Numbered from the stretch's first letter, positions 1 through 11,408 are shown. The stretch is 64,000 bases of DNA from Mesostigma viride (GCA_009746045.1 RPFO01000111.1:599301-663300), one strand, 5' to 3'. The notes: generated from the sequence alone by a model not told the origin. Numbers and translations: made by a program.

Positions 1-2861
1 ACCCTGGGTTGGAGTTGTTGCAGTGTGACATTCAGTTTGAGTGCTGTGAGAACCTGCCAGAGTTTCCAGAGTTGCTGATTACACCCAGGGAGAGCCACGG
101 CCAGCAAGGGGTGGTGGAGAGAGCCATCCAAGAGATCAAGACTGTGCTGCTGGTGGAGAGGATTCCAAGGACGTCATCTGCCATTGTGACATCTGCATGG
201 CTACGTTCTGTGGAGGACAGGCTGAACCTGAGGACTCCCATGTTCTTTGGTGACATTGCCATCAATCCTCTTATGCTGCATACCAGGATGCTGCCAGCTG
301 ATGCTGAGCAGGCATGGAAGGAGAAGCTAGAGGCCAAGTTCCTCAAGCTGAGGCAGAAAGACAAGGGCTGGAGTGTCCTAGAACCTAACGTTGGACAACA
401 GGTTGTTGTGTGGAAGGAACCAAGCTTTCCAGGGAAACGTGGCAGCTGGCATGATGGGGTGGTGACCCGAGTAGAAGCCGCTGGCCATAAGTGCTGGGTG
501 GCCATTGATGGCTCCCAAGCAGTGCACCGTCTGTCCTGGTCAAAGATCCGTCCCCGGGGAGGTAATCAAGGAGACCTCTTCCAGGTGCCCGCTGGTGTAC
601 AAGGCGGGGGTGACGTGGAGCTTCCTGATCAGGGTGCTACAGCTGTATCGAGCCCTCAGGGTGACCCTGGCCCGGCCCCTGGGGTACCTTCACATACGGT
701 GGTTGGGCAAGCAGGCGGACAGGCTGCACCTCCGGAACGGCCCGACACCAGGCCTAGGGGTGTGCGTCTATCAGATATTGTACAGGCTTTGCAAAGAGCC
801 AAGAAGGAGCCTAAGGTGTCCAAGCTTGTCCAGTTGGATGAACCTGAGGTAGCTGCCATGGAGATAGATACCAATGCACAGGTTTCTGTCATGGGACCTC
901 AGCATACAGGAGAACTGCTGGTCGGAGAACCAAGTTGCCCCTGGGTGTCTGATTTCAGTGGTAGGACGCATCTAAGGGTGTTGGGAGAGGTTACTGCCCC
1001 TGTCATGGGTGTGGATGTGACCTTCCTTGTCCTAGAGGACTATGATGGCCCTGTGATTTTGGGTCAGAATTTTCTGGGCAATCCTGGGATTTCTATCAGA
1101 GCTACAGCTCTGAGAAGAGATGGCTGGGGGATGATTCCCCTAGAAAATTTCAGGACAACATTTCCAGTCAGGTGCAGGGCCAAGCCGGTCAAGGGTGTAA
1201 AATGGGATGAAGGGGAGGTGCCCCCAGCGGCCAGTTTGGTGATTCCAGCTGTGTTGCACCCCAGCAGTATTGGCATAACTCACAGGAGCCTTGCTGCACA
1301 CTCTCCTTTGACATATGACCAGCTGGTCCAAGAGATGAGCTCGCCTACTTTGTTTGAGGCTTGGAAGCTCGCCTTCTCCAAGGCATTGGAGGAGTGGTTG
1401 CAGTTTGAGTGTGCTGCACCAACAGACAGACGTCCCCCAGCATCAAGGAAGCTTGCTTTGAGATTTGTGCTGAAGAGGAAGGTTGTGGATGAGGTATCAG
1501 TGCCCCATGTCAGGCCTGTCCTGAATGAGTATCACGGCACGGGGAGTCTGCCAGGAGAGGAGCTATACACGCCAGGGATGCTACACGACACATGGAGAAT
1601 TTTGCTATGTCTCTACGTGGGGTTGCTGAACAGGGGAGCAGCTATGTCATCAGTGCTGCTGGACTTCAAGAGGGCATTTTTAAAATCTGATCCAGAAGTG
1701 GCCAGGAGGGTGTGGAAGCAGGATGAGCCTTACTGTGTTGAGGTGCCTGCCATCTGGAAGCTGGAGCTGCATCAACAATTCCTGGTTATTCTGAAGGGCC
1801 TGGAAGGACTCAGGTCGAGCCCAATCATCTGGAGACTCACGCTGCAGGAAGCTCTGATCAGTGAGTGTGGCTTGAGAGTGTCTTCAGTTGATCCCTGTTT
1901 GCTGCTGGCCCAATGGGAGGGTCTGCCAGTGTATGCTAGTTTGCATGGAGATGATCTGCATTTGCTAGCCCCCACGACCTGGCTGAAGAAGTTTATTCCT
2001 GTCATCAGTGGCAAGTTTTCACTGGGCAAGGAGCTGTGGCAGGAGCCCAACAAGCCTGTAGTGTTCTGTGGAATGCAGGCTACCCTGTTCAGGAGGGACG
2101 GGGAGTGGAGTATCAGGCTTCAGGCTGGAGGAGATTATAAACAGACCATTGTGAAGGCCTTGCCAGAGAAGATCACCCAGGCTGCAGGACCTGAGTTGAG
2201 AGGCATGTGGGCCTGGTTTGCCAGCATCTGTGGTCCGTCTTTGATGGTCCATAGCAGAATGCCTGATGAGGTGCTTGAGGATGAGAAGCCTCGAGTCATA
2301 GCCCGGTTGGTGGAGAGTACCCCTGATCTGATTTTGTCTGGGATTGACTTTACCCAGCCTATCACCTTGGAGATCTTTGTTGACAGTTCCATGGATGCTC
2401 GCCAGGTTACCAAGGTCAGGGGGAGATCTGCTGCTCTGTTTGCTTTTTATCAGAGCAGGGCAAGTTTGTTCAGCTGGTACAGCAGACTGCAGAAGAGGGT
2501 CTGTATCAGTTCAGATGTGGCAGAATGCAGGGCCATATGCGAGGGGATCCAGTCCAGCCTGTACATAAAGGAGTTAATGCTGGAGCTGGCTTCAGTTACC
2601 CCTTGGACCTTGCAGATGGAGACGTTGTTGCTAACAGACAGCATGGGTATGGTCCAGTTTGTTCACAAGCAGCTGGCCAGGAGCCGGGACCTGGATTATT
2701 TGTTGCTGAAGGAGTTGGCCAGTTTGGTTGACTTGAAGCATATCCCTGGCGAGGAGAACCCTGCTGATGCATTGACAAAGCTGCCACACAAGGCCCCAGC
2801 CCAGTACAATGTACTGAGGAAGCTCATGAATGCTGACTGTCAAGTCGGTCTATCTGTCTAA
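1..2861 (+). CDS. Ty1/copia-type retrotransposon polyprotein, 3' part (open at window edge)
   Basis: The reading frame is open to the left edge, so the first in-window codon is not the true start. About 950 residues are visible. The first 60 or so are the C-terminal part of a retroviral-type integrase core, with the catalytic-Glu context GVVERAIQEIK. A linker follows, then a retropepsin-like stretch at residues about 284-356 (DTNAQVSVM, later VILGQNFL). The reverse transcriptase comes next, with LLDFKRAF and the catalytic box HGDD at residues 646-649. RNase H is last (FVDSS, CEGIQSSLYIKELM, LLLTDSMGM), ending in the copia-typical PGEENPADALTK. The stop is at 2861. The order IN-RT-RH is that of copia (Pseudoviridae-like) elements. 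The ORF has no frameshift within the window, so the copy may be fairly young. The gag and upstream part lie outside the window. Confidence 0.9.
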   Translation, partial: PGLELLQCDIQFECCENLPEFPELLITPRESHGQQGVVERAIQEIKTVLLVERIPRTSSAIVTSAWLRSVEDRLNLRTPMFFGDIAINPLMLHTRMLPADAEQAWKEKLEAKFLKLRQKDKGWSVLEPNVGQQVVVWKEPSFPGKRGSWHDGVVTRVEAAGHKCWVAIDGSQAVHRLSWSKIRPRGGNQGDLFQVPAGVQGGGDVELPDQGATAVSSPQGDPGPAPGVPSHTVVGQAGGQAAPPERPDTRPRGVRLSDIVQALQRAKKEPKVSKLVQLDEPEVAAMEIDTNAQVSVMGPQHTGELLVGEPSCPWVSDFSGRTHLRVLGEVTAPVMGVDVTFLVLEDYDGPVILGQNFLGNPGISIRATALRRDGWGMIPLENFRTTFPVRCRAKPVKGVKWDEGEVPPAASLVIPAVLHPSSIGITHRSLAAHSPLTYDQLVQEMSSPTLFEAWKLAFSKALEEWLQFECAAPTDRRPPASRKLALRFVLKRKVVDEVSVPHVRPVLNEYHGTGSLPGEELYTPGMLHDTWRILLCLYVGLLNRGAAMSSVLLDFKRAFLKSDPEVARRVWKQDEPYCVEVPAIWKLELHQQFLVILKGLEGLRSSPIIWRLTLQEALISECGLRVSSVDPCLLLAQWEGLPVYASLHGDDLHLLAPTTWLKKFIPVISGKFSLGKELWQEPNKPVVFCGMQATLFRRDGEWSIRLQAGGDYKQTIVKALPEKITQAAGPELRGMWAWFASICGPSLMVHSRMPDEVLEDEKPRVIARLVESTPDLILSGIDFTQPITLEIFVDSSMDARQVTKVRGRSAALFAFYQSRASLFSWYSRLQKRVCISSDVAECRAICEGIQSSLYIKELMLELASVTPWTLQMETLLLTDSMGMVQFVHKQLARSRDLDYLLLKELASLVDLKHIPGEENPADALTKLPHKAPAQYNVLRKLMNADCQVGLSV

Positions 2862-4560
2862 AAGCTGAGAGCTGGGTGCTTAAGTCTCTGGATATCAGGC
2901 TGGGAGCTTGATTGTACATAATCCTGAGCACACCTTGAGGGGTGAGACATGTCTCTGGTGTGGGAATGTCTGACATTGTCTCTGATGGAGAGATGTCTAT
3001 CTGGGGTTTTCATCTCAGTCTGAGGTTTCCCCAGATCTGTGGTTTGTGGGCGGGGTTCGATTCCCTGGTGCCGTCTTAAGGCGGAGTTTCACGGACTGGC
3101 TGACCCATCCACCATGCTGGTGAGGTGGCGACAGGTCCCCTGATTTTCCACGGTTGGAACGAGTATAGGAGCTTGTGTTTTGCATGTGCTTCGCGTAGAT
3201 GTTGTGTCTGGTTCGATAAGGGGCAGCAGACCGGCGCCGACTCCCGTCTGGGGGTCAGCAATGTTTTCTGATGAGCTGTTGTGGGTGATCTGTGGGGTTT
3301 CGCCTAAGGTCCTGAAGGTTGTACATACTTCTCAAGTTCTTAACTGAACACCTATGGGCTGCCACAGTTGGCCAACCTCTTGTACATGGGTAACACAACG
3401 AGCCTCCCGTGAAGGGATAGGGACTCATTGTAATTTGTTTGTGCTCCTGAGCCAGTATGGGTGCTATGTACATATAATAAGGAATCCAAGCTGACTGTCA
3501 TGCCCAGCGGGTTGTGACTTGTAGTCTGGGGAGGATATCCAGTACCCATTGTGTGTGTTTGTATGTAGACTTGTGTGAGCTGCTACAGCTCAAGAAAAGA
3601 AAGGATTGGAGTTAACGCCAAGCGCATTGGCGTGATCCTGATTCGGCATATCTCTGCGATTCCAGCGGCACCGGAACGAGTTCATTCCGACAAGTATCAA
3701 GAAAGTTATGGCGTTCCGACTTCCCGGTCGCGCGCGAGCGCGAGCCGGCTGTTCTTCTAAGTCGGACGTGAATATTTGCCGACGACATATGGGGTCGACA
3801 GTAATTCCTGGGCTGACAGGAATTAGGTGCTGTACCTACGACGGTATTGGATTAATACGTCGTACGCAGGAAATAGGAACCTTAACCTGTGGTCTGTTGG
3901 TACCGCAGGCTTAGTCCTGGACTTCTAGGTGCAGATGCAATAGTCACTGTGGACTGTGCTCTGTGGTCACTGTGCCTGTATGGCAGACCTACTGTATAGG
4001 AGTGGGCGCTGTACAGGTAGTGAATACTGTACCGGGGGTGTTATTACTGAGCAGGCCTGCTAGGCTGCTCAGGACTAGCAAGCACAGTGCACAAGTATAT
4101 AAACAATAGGCCAGTGCCAAATGGGCATCTCTTGCGAGCCCGCCTCACGTGTTGTGCCTTGACTTGGCAAGCTCGTGTACAAGCCTCAAGTGTGTGAGCG
4201 CTGTAAACATTATCCGATTTAAACAAAGCTCCGTTTCCAACCATATCACACATTGCTGCATTGCAACCATATCCTTCACATTGCATGTGCTAAGAAAGCG
4301 TTAACTTGCACTGGCCCGGATGCATGCCCATTACGGCAGTTTATAGTGGTCAACTGGTACCAACCAACAAGGGAGCCCGGACGAACACCAATCTGTTTTC
4401 AGCAGAATGCAATTAACTCAGCATGTGCAATCCCAAGGGCATATCATTATGAGTGTACATCGACACAAAAGCACCATCCGTGCCACTTACCGGACTTTCG
4501 CCCATGGCTCACGAGTCCCGTCAGCGTTTACTTGCATGAAGACAGCGCGGACAAGGCAAA
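2862..4560. other. Non-coding flank after the copia ORF; probable 3' end/LTR not delimited
   Basis: I see no convincing gene here. The segment directly after the stop should hold the polypurine tract and 3' LTR, but the 5' LTR is outside the window so its limits cannot be set. A GGTTCGATTCC string near 3054-3066 matches a pol III B box, but no cloverleaf can be folded around it. Confidence 0.5.
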
Positions 4561-4564
4561 GTTC

Positions 4565-5620
4565 TTATCGCTTTCGCTGCCCCTTGTTGTTGTCCATTAA
4601 CACCATGATGGTGTCCCCAATGCGGACGACACTCTGCCGCTTCTCACTGGAACTTGCTGCCAAGGCGGGAAGCTGCACCTCCTGTTGTTGAACTGTTGGA
4701 TGGGTGTTGTAAAACTGGGTCTGATTGAAAGTCCACACACGCCGATCCTCATTCATCTCGTGTTCTAGTAACAGTTTCCCCGTGAACGACTCATTCTGCA
4801 GCAGAGCGGATAGCGTTGACTGTATGCTGATGTAAGTGAACTTGACTGCCTCACGCAAAGGATCGCCCTCTGCCTCCGCTGGGACCCAATTCACAGTCAG
4901 TGCGTCCGCAAGGGGCAGGCCCTTCTCCAATGACCGTCTCCTAGCCACGCCGAACTCCCCGTGGCTGGTCACACTGTATTGTGGGTGCTTCGCCAGTTCC
5001 TGAAACGCTTCGATGCACTTATCAGGAAGACCAAACTCCGTGGCTATGCAGAAAAGCGAAGCCTGTGTAAAATCCGCGTTCCCAGACAACGGCTTAGACC
5101 ATGCCCATGGGTTTCTTGATGCACGGCCGGCGCCGGCCTCAACATCACCAGCCGTTCCTCCCCCACCGTCTGTCGTAAGCCCCTCCTCCGCCATCGCCCC
5201 CCCTGCCCCACCGTCTGCCGTAAACTCCTCCTCCGCCATCGCCCCCCATTCCTCCTCCATTGAGTCATCAGGGCGCGGCTCAGCAGGCTCTACGCCTTCC
5301 ATGCCCGCCGCATCGGGCTCCGGCGACCGTGTATCCACTTCAGCCACTTCAACAGCTTCGGCGGTCTTCAACAGCTGTTCACCTTGCGGGCATTCCTGGC
5401 GTGGCTCACCAAACAGCCTTCGCCGTTTGGCTCCGTCGTTCCCGCCGCTGGGAACGGACCAGGAGGCACCGACATTGGGGCGCGCGACGAGCGGTTGTGG
5501 ACCGATATCGGGGAACGAGAAGGGTGCCTGACGACGAGAACGTTCAAGGGCCTCACCTACGAACGACTTTTGGGGGGACTTGTAATATGCCTGAGATCGA
5601 CGAGTCTTCAGCCAGCTCAT
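4565..5620 (-). CDS. Protein of unknown function, possibly transposase-associated
   Basis: This is a 351-residue ORF with an ATG at 5620. The N-terminal third is basic and proline-rich (MSWLKTRRSQ start). The middle is acidic and low-complexity, with two similar AMAEEEFTADGG / AMAEEGLTTDGG segments. The C-terminal half looks like a folded domain: NPWAWSK, DFTQASLFCIATEFGLP, a region around SALLQNESFTGKLLLEH, and RRVWTFNQTQFYN. From memory, the order of these C-terminal elements (NPxxxF, a helix with an acidic start, then a Trp-containing 'T..W....Q' strand) resembles the N-terminal region of fungal KDZ/Plavaka transposases. That is a weak inference and no catalytic domain follows. It could equally be a host gene. 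Confidence 0.5.
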   Translation of the reverse strand: MSWLKTRRSQAYYKSPQKSFVGEALERSRRQAPFSFPDIGPQPLVARPNVGASWSVPSGGNDGAKRRRLFGEPRQECPQGEQLLKTAEAVEVAEVDTRSPEPDAAGMEGVEPAEPRPDDSMEEEWGAMAEEEFTADGGAGGAMAEEGLTTDGGGGTAGDVEAGAGRASRNPWAWSKPLSGNADFTQASLFCIATEFGLPDKCIEAFQELAKHPQYSVTSHGEFGVARRRSLEKGLPLADALTVNWVPAEAEGDPLREAVKFTYISIQSTLSALLQNESFTGKLLLEHEMNEDRRVWTFNQTQFYNTHPTVQQQEVQLPALAASSSEKRQSVVRIGDTIMVLMDNNKGQRKR

Positions 5621-5764
5621 TTGCTTGTCAGGCTGACAATTCCGTGCGCATCGTTGCCATGCAGTGTCGTCCCATTAATATTGTATACACCTCCAGTTGC
5701 AACAAACGCCATGGACGTACAGCAATTACAACACGAGGCTTATACCAATACCTAACTAAACCGA

Positions 5765-6178
5765 AGGTGGTACACAACTGCCGCGGGAAGGAGGGGGGTG
5801 GTACACAAATACCGTACAGGTGGTACACAACTGCAGCCAGGTCGACAGCGGGTCGCTGCGTACCTGCCGTGGGAAGGAGGGGGGTGGTACACAAATACCG
5901 TACAGGTGGTACACAACTGCAGCCAGGACAACAGCGAGTCGCTGCGTACCTGCCGTGGGAAGGAGGGGGGTGGTACACAAATACCGTACAGGTGGTACAC
6001 AACTGCAGCCAGGACAACAGCGAGTCGCTGCGTACCTGCCGTGGGAAGGAGGGGGGTGGTACACAAATACCGTACAGGTGGTACACAACTGCAGCCAGCA
6101 CAACAGCGAGTCGCTGCGTACCTGCCGTGGGAAGGCGGGGGGTGGTACACAACTGCCGCCAGTATAACAGCGGGTTGC
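5765..6178. repeat. 86-bp tandem repeat, about 4.5 copies
   Basis: The landmark GAGGGGGGTGGTACACAA starts at about 5791, 5877, 5963 and 6049, and a slightly changed copy lies near 6135, giving a constant 86-bp period. Units are almost identical. Several ORFs cross it in all frames, but 86 is not a multiple of 3 and they are repeat artefacts. Confidence 0.95.
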
Positions 6179-6403
6179 CGCGTTATAGGGTGACCTGACA
6201 GCGATGCCGCAAGAACGTGTACCGTGCGATGTTTGGTTTGCCCCTGACCACTGGGGTTGTAGCCGTCGGATGGCTGCAACCACGTGTGTACGCGAAATTT
6301 GACAGTGCACCAGGAGTGCACGCGAAATTTGAAAGTGCGCCTTGACGTCTTCACCACGCGTAGGTGACTCCAGTTAACGTTTACGCGCAGCTCATCAGTT
6401 TCT

Positions 6404-7848
6404 ATGGCGCCCAAGCTCAAGAAGAAGGCCATGATGTCGCGGGAGGAGGAGGACATGGGCCGGCGGCGCAAGAAAAGCCGCCACTTGCCTTCCTCCGAAT
6501 CCGAATCCGAATCCGATTCCTCTTCCTCGTCGTCCTCCGGCGAGGACGACGATATGGCGCCCCCCCCGGAGGCACCGGCCACAACCTCATCCGGCAGGAA
6601 CTTGCAAATCGCGGCCAACAGGGCGGAGGAGGGCCTCAGGCAGGAGGTGGCGGCCTTGAGACAAGACGTCGCCAGTCTCATGACGCGACTGGGCACCAAA
6701 CTGCCCAGGAATTTCGTGGGTTGCACATTACGCATTTTATAGCTTATTTGCTGAACTTTTTTGCTTTACACGATTCATTATTCCAGATTTCTAACTTCGC
6801 ACTTTCTCTATCTTGCACATTGCACGTTTGCAGAAGACGACCCCAGCTTTTTCGGCCGCTGTCGAACACCTCTCCCGTCATTGCTTGTCCATTCGCGGTG
6901 ATGTCGGGAAAGAGGTTCAGCTGGACCAGGAGCGGTCCGTCAGGGAGATGGGTCTGCGTGGCGCAATCGCCATGTTCTTCCAGGAGTCGGGCATCGTGAG
7001 AAGCCCCGCCGACTCGGTTCCTGCGGAGGATTACGTTCAAGTCCGGGCTGCGCTGATCAAGCGCCTGGCCAACCACCGGTCCAACTTGTACAAGTTTGGC
7101 CTGGTGCGTGTGTCCGACGATTACACGCCGTGGTTGGTGGGGACGGCCACCACCAATCGCATCAAGAAGTACGCAGACCTTCCAGCATGGCTGAAGGAGG
7201 ACTTCTGCCGCGTGGTACTTTTGTACTATCTGAAGATGTTGAACTTCACGGTGCAGGTAAGCAGCCTTATTCTCTTCTTATACCTGTTTCGTGGCATGCG
7301 CTTACTTTCTTTAACACATTGGTACATAGGCCTATACTGCATGTCACTCCATTTAGTTTTTGTATGCCAACAATGACTTATATTGTTTGTTCAATGCATG
7401 CACGGTTAAAATGAATGTACTTGCCGTGTGATCATGACACCACAAGCAGGAGGTGCGGGACAAGCGGCCTGAGCTGTGGGAAGATTGGGAAGACATCGCC
7501 TCCAAGTGCTGGGACAAGAAGAAGGTGCGCGAGGCCCTTCAGGCCACGACCGTGATGCGGTCTGGGCCAAGGCGCGAGTGGGACGACGTGGAGGAATGTT
7601 TCAAGGAGGTGGCGAGGACGCGTGCTTCCTTCCGGCAGGTGCCAACGCGTGTCTTGTTCGACAACATAAACAACCCGTGGCCCTACTCTGACGCAAGCAC
7701 AAACTCGCACAACCGCACAAGCATCGGCGCCTCGAGCGCACCAAGCGAGCGCACATCAGAACCTGCCGAGGAGACCCCATCCATCGGCGCCGCGAGCGGG
7801 GATGTCACGCACTCGGCACCGGGCCAGCCCCAGTCAGCACCTTTGTAG
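6404..7848 (+). CDS. Three-exon gene, protein of unknown function (about 377 aa)
   Basis: Proposed exons are 6404-6715, 6834-7256 and 7450-7848. All junctions are phase 0 with GT-AG ends (donor GTGGGT at 6716, acceptor TTTGCAG before 6834, donor GTAAGC at 7257, acceptor CAAGCAG before 7450). Exon 1 encodes a basic start (MAPKLKKKAMM), an RRRKK nuclear-signal-like patch, an acidic Ser/Glu/Asp tract and a short heptad-like helix (LRQEVAALRQDVASL). Exons 2-3 give a helical, charged domain (AFSAAVEHLSRHCLS, WLVGTATTNRIKKYADLP, EVRDKRPELWEDWEDIASK) and a low-complexity Ser/Thr/Pro tail. I recognise no family. An AATAAA lies about 65 bp after the stop. A nuclear, perhaps TE-encoded or chromatin-related protein is only a guess. 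Confidence 0.6.
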
Positions 7849-8215
7849 AAGACCCCACCCATCGGTGCCTCGAGCGAGTTTGTCTCGCAATCCAATGGAT
7901 GATAACAAAGCCAATAAATACTTAAGGATGTCATCAGCCGACTTGGTTATCTGATCATATATTGTGCTACCATGGTCCGGATTATCCCGATTTCTGGCCT
8001 GCGATGGTTGTCTCCTTGATGTCTTGTGTTAGAGTTTCAATGTATTATAAATGCGACAAGGACATCGGCTGAAATGTGAGAATGAAGACATATTGGTTAA
8101 CTAAACTTTGTTTTATGCTGAAATATGAAATAATAAACTCTTTTAGGCTCATTTCATGAAACTGAACATTGCACAAATTAAAACCAAATAAATAGAAGAC
8201 ATCTTAAGTTACAAC
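7849..8215. other. Intergenic, AT-rich
   Basis: Follows the three-exon gene. AATAAA at about 7913 could serve its 3' end. Nothing coding seen. Confidence 0.4.
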
Positions 8216-8485
8216 TCGTAATTTACCAACTCGTAAATTACCAACTCGTACATTACTACCTCGTACGTTAACACCTCGTATGTTACTACCTCGTAGATTA
8301 CTACCTCGTACACTACTACCTCGTAAATTACTACCTCGTTGATTACTACCTCGTAAATTACTACCTCGTAAATTACTACCTCGTAAATTACTACCTCGTA
8401 AATTACTACCTCGTAAATTACTACCTCGTAAATTACTACCTCGTAAATTACTACCTCGTAAATTACTACCTCGTAAATTACGACG
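8216..8485. repeat. 15-bp minisatellite (ACTACCTCGTAAATT)n, about 17 copies
   Basis: A 15-bp period is visible throughout, with diverged units at the left end and near-identical units from about 8345 to 8480. On the minus strand it stays open as a 5-residue repeat (EVVIY). That is what a 15-bp repeat without a stop codon gives, and is not evidence of a gene. Confidence 0.95.
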
Positions 8486-10019
8486 TCGGATCTTACCTCG
8501 GATCTAACTCGTAGCTTACGAGAAAGATCCGAACTCGTATACAAACGGTAAGAGTAGTCTGTGCCGTAAATTACCACCTCGTAATTTACGCCTCGGATCC
8601 TTTTTACTACCCTCGGACGAAAAGTATAGTGCATCGAAAGCATCATTACATGCAGCAGAAAAAATGGGGCCCCATGCCAGCGAAATTAAGAGACCAAGAG
8701 ACCATGGCATATTGCATATAGCAGGCGCCGGTATACTGCCAGGATGCGTGTCAACCAGTAGTGGTGCTGGCAACCAGAAGTGGTGGTGCCGTGGTCGCAA
8801 CCAGAAGTGGTGCCAACCAGAAGTAGGAAGAGACCAGTACTAATACTGGCATCGGTCCACTCCAACATGCCGTTCCAGCCAAGTTTTCTCATCAAGCAAC
8901 TTTGACCAAACAGATGATACCAGAACTTGACGACGAGCACACATAAGCTCACATACAGTGTGGGGCGTTGCGGCTGATGCAGAAACCTGCATACGGCGAT
9001 AAAAGCCTCGCTTCCAATGGACGCGGCACTCCCAACAAAAAGTACGATCCAATCCTACTGACATCTTGCAACCGATGTGTGGTGTGAAGGAACAAAAACA
9101 CGGCTCTATGTAGTGCAGGACACTGGCAGCCCCCTCCTATGTAGTGCAGGACAGGGCAGGCCCCTCGTATGTGCAGGACAGGGCCTTGTACTAGTAAGGG
9201 TCATGCCGAGATTTGCAACGCTTCGGTGGACCTGGCATGCTTCGAGCGTTAGAGAGTCGAGTAGCGGCCGTATCGGATGCTGGTATTACGACGACATCGC
9301 TTGTTATTACGACGACATCGCTTGTTATTATGGGTGCAGGGGAACCTTTTTCCACCTTCCTCTATCAACGTGCCTGGGACTTTCCAACTGCTCCTTCGCT
9401 ACAGCGATGGATGTCTAGAAAGCAGAGAGTACAGCAGAGTACTCTACCTCCACAAGCAGAGTGCTTACCTCCACAAGGCTGACCGCACCATGCCAGTACT
9501 GGGAAAACCTTAACCATGTCCCCTTTAACCCCCTTGTTCCTCCTCATCGCGAGCAAGGGGGGGCGACTGGGGAGAGCATCCTGAGTGGGCAGGAGAGTCA
9601 TGGGAGATCCTGAAAGGTCTACCCAGGCCATGAGCCGGGCGACTGGTACGAGCCAAGTATTAAAGTGGCCAGGAAGCGAGTGCGGTATCAGTCACGGAGG
9701 CCAAAGTCTGGGTCGTATCTCCCACATACACTGGCATGGGGCGGTCTGTTGCCTGAGAGCAACCGCGAGCGTGACTGTATTAAATGGGTTTGGGGGGGGG
9801 AGGGGGCACACACCAATGCGACCTGGGATAACACCTTGCTCAGGACCCTCCTAGAATGCACACTGGAACATTTATATGCCCTGCTGCATACATTATCATT
9901 CTCAATAACTACACATGCCCTGCCTGAGCCTTCAGGCAAGGCTAGGCTAGGGTCACTGGCCGCACCAAACGTCCGGTCGCTGCATCGTTGGACTGGGAGA
10001 TGGGCGGCATGCCACTCAC
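8486..10019. other. Non-coding stretch downstream of the last ABCC exon found
   Basis: I searched the minus strand for TMD2 and NBD2 motifs of an ABCC protein (Walker A, LSGGQ, Walker B) and saw none. Small direct repeats are present, for example TTACGACGACATCGCTTG twice around 9287-9325. Confidence 0.5.
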
Positions 10020-10170
10020 GAGTTTGCGGGCAGCTCGCTCCCGCGCCGCCTTTGCCTCCTGCTGCGCCTCGAAGTCAAGTATCTGCGAGAAGTCGACCAC
10101 CTTCTTGAGCGCCTCGAACGTGCCCTTGTGCTCAATCCTGCCCTGCTTCATGACAACGATGAAGTCGCAC
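10020..10170 (-). CDS. ABCC exon 18 (end of NBD1)
   Basis: Encodes CDFIVVMKQGRIEHKGTFE, then a charged helix ending ARERAARKL before donor GTGAGT. If that donor is not used, the frame stops after about 20 more residues near 9942. This is the last exon I can place. Confidence 0.85.
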
Positions 10171-11196
10171 CTGGCCAACCGCGACAGATAGGTACATAAA
10201 TGCTGGCCACTGAGAGGTGAGTGCCGGCGGCAGATAGGGCATCAATGATGGCGGAGTGGAAATCTTGCTGCACAGAATGGCCGCCACTGTAAACACACCC
10301 AATGCCAATAATTCACCTCATAATGAGCTGACTCCACAGTAGTATTTCTCTAATTCTCCATAATGAACAAACTCTTAATTAAAATACCACTACAGCGAAA
10401 CATGGGAAGTGCTGCTTAAGGCAGTAGGCCTAACCTGACTCCACTGTAAGAAATTTACTATGAGATAATCACTATGAGATATTCCTATCCAGGCAGTGTC
10501 AATGCACTCACAGATACAACCAGCTTAATGGAGGCCAGCTCGTATGAGGAGGTAATCTTAGTAGGATCATGCCCTTAGGATAACTTAAAATAGAACATGT
10601 ACCCATGGATAACTTAATAGAAGATTCACCCATGGTTAACTAAATATAGAACATGTACCCATTGATAGCTTAACAGAACATGGACACAAGAATTGCACAC
10701 CGTTGCTGACGCTGCCCACTATGCCTCGATATTGCAAATTATGTCTCGACAAGGATACGACCGCGGAGACATCCCCAATGAAAAAAACACGCACACAAAC
10801 ATGCAAAGGTATGATTCACATCTGTCCCGTACCCCTGCAGGCCTGAATCCTCCACAAACACCCCGTCTGCCCCTTTTTACGGTAGCCCTTTGTTGTCTCG
10901 CTATCCATGCCTCACGTCGAGCACCACCGCAGACTCGCGCAGATGCAAGCACACGCAGGCAATGTCGATACATCGGGGGGGTGCAAGAGCTGTGCCTTGT
11001 GCGGCGCAGGCCATCCCGTCACTAGGTAATGCATGAATCGCTATACTAAGGTCACTAGGTCACTAGATCGCTAATAAGGGTATCTAGAAGTGTCACAAGC
11101 AGCCCACTCGTGATGTAAACCAGCATCAATGCTTGCTAACATAGACACCACCACATGCCATGTGATGCCTGTCCAATATCTAGGTGGGGCCCACGA
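10171..11196. other. ABCC intron 17 (distal part)
   Basis: Non-coding. An imperfect minisatellite built on AACATGTACCCATGGATAAC lies at about 10560-10690. No gene seen. Confidence 0.5.
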
Positions 11197-11345
11197 ATCA
11201 CTCGGGCAGGGGCGGGAACTGGTGACATATGCCAGCACCTGCCTTGCGACCGTACAAGGTACCACCTGCCGAGAGCTAACAGATCCCTACCGGTTAGGCG
11301 CAGCCCACTGTACTACCGACTCACTCAGGCAGGAACTGATGCTGG
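11197..11345 (-). repeat. Two degenerate copies of the exon 17 end and donor
   Basis: On the minus strand, segments near 11321-11345 (CATCAGTTCCTGCC then GAGTGAGTCG) and 11197-11226 (GTTCCCGCCCCTGCC then GAGTGATTCG) resemble the end of exon 17 (CATCAG..CAGTTCCTTCCC, GAGTGAGTCG). Both lie downstream of the real donor. Confidence 0.65.
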
Positions 11346-11408
11346 TTACACATGCATAGTCGCATATGCCCTTGGCCTAACTGTATACGGGACTCTACTA
11401 CGACTCAC

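Noticed and set aside
3045-3085. Possible tRNA gene
   Set aside because: Only the B-box string GGTTCGATTCC is present; no acceptor or anticodon stems could be paired.
5628-6735. Overlapping ORFs with CVPPVRYLCTT repeats
   Set aside because: Produced by the 86-bp satellite; the unit is not a multiple of three and no frame is favoured.
8216-8485. CRISPR-like direct repeats
   Set aside because: Units are adjacent without spacers and the sequence is eukaryotic; an ordinary minisatellite.
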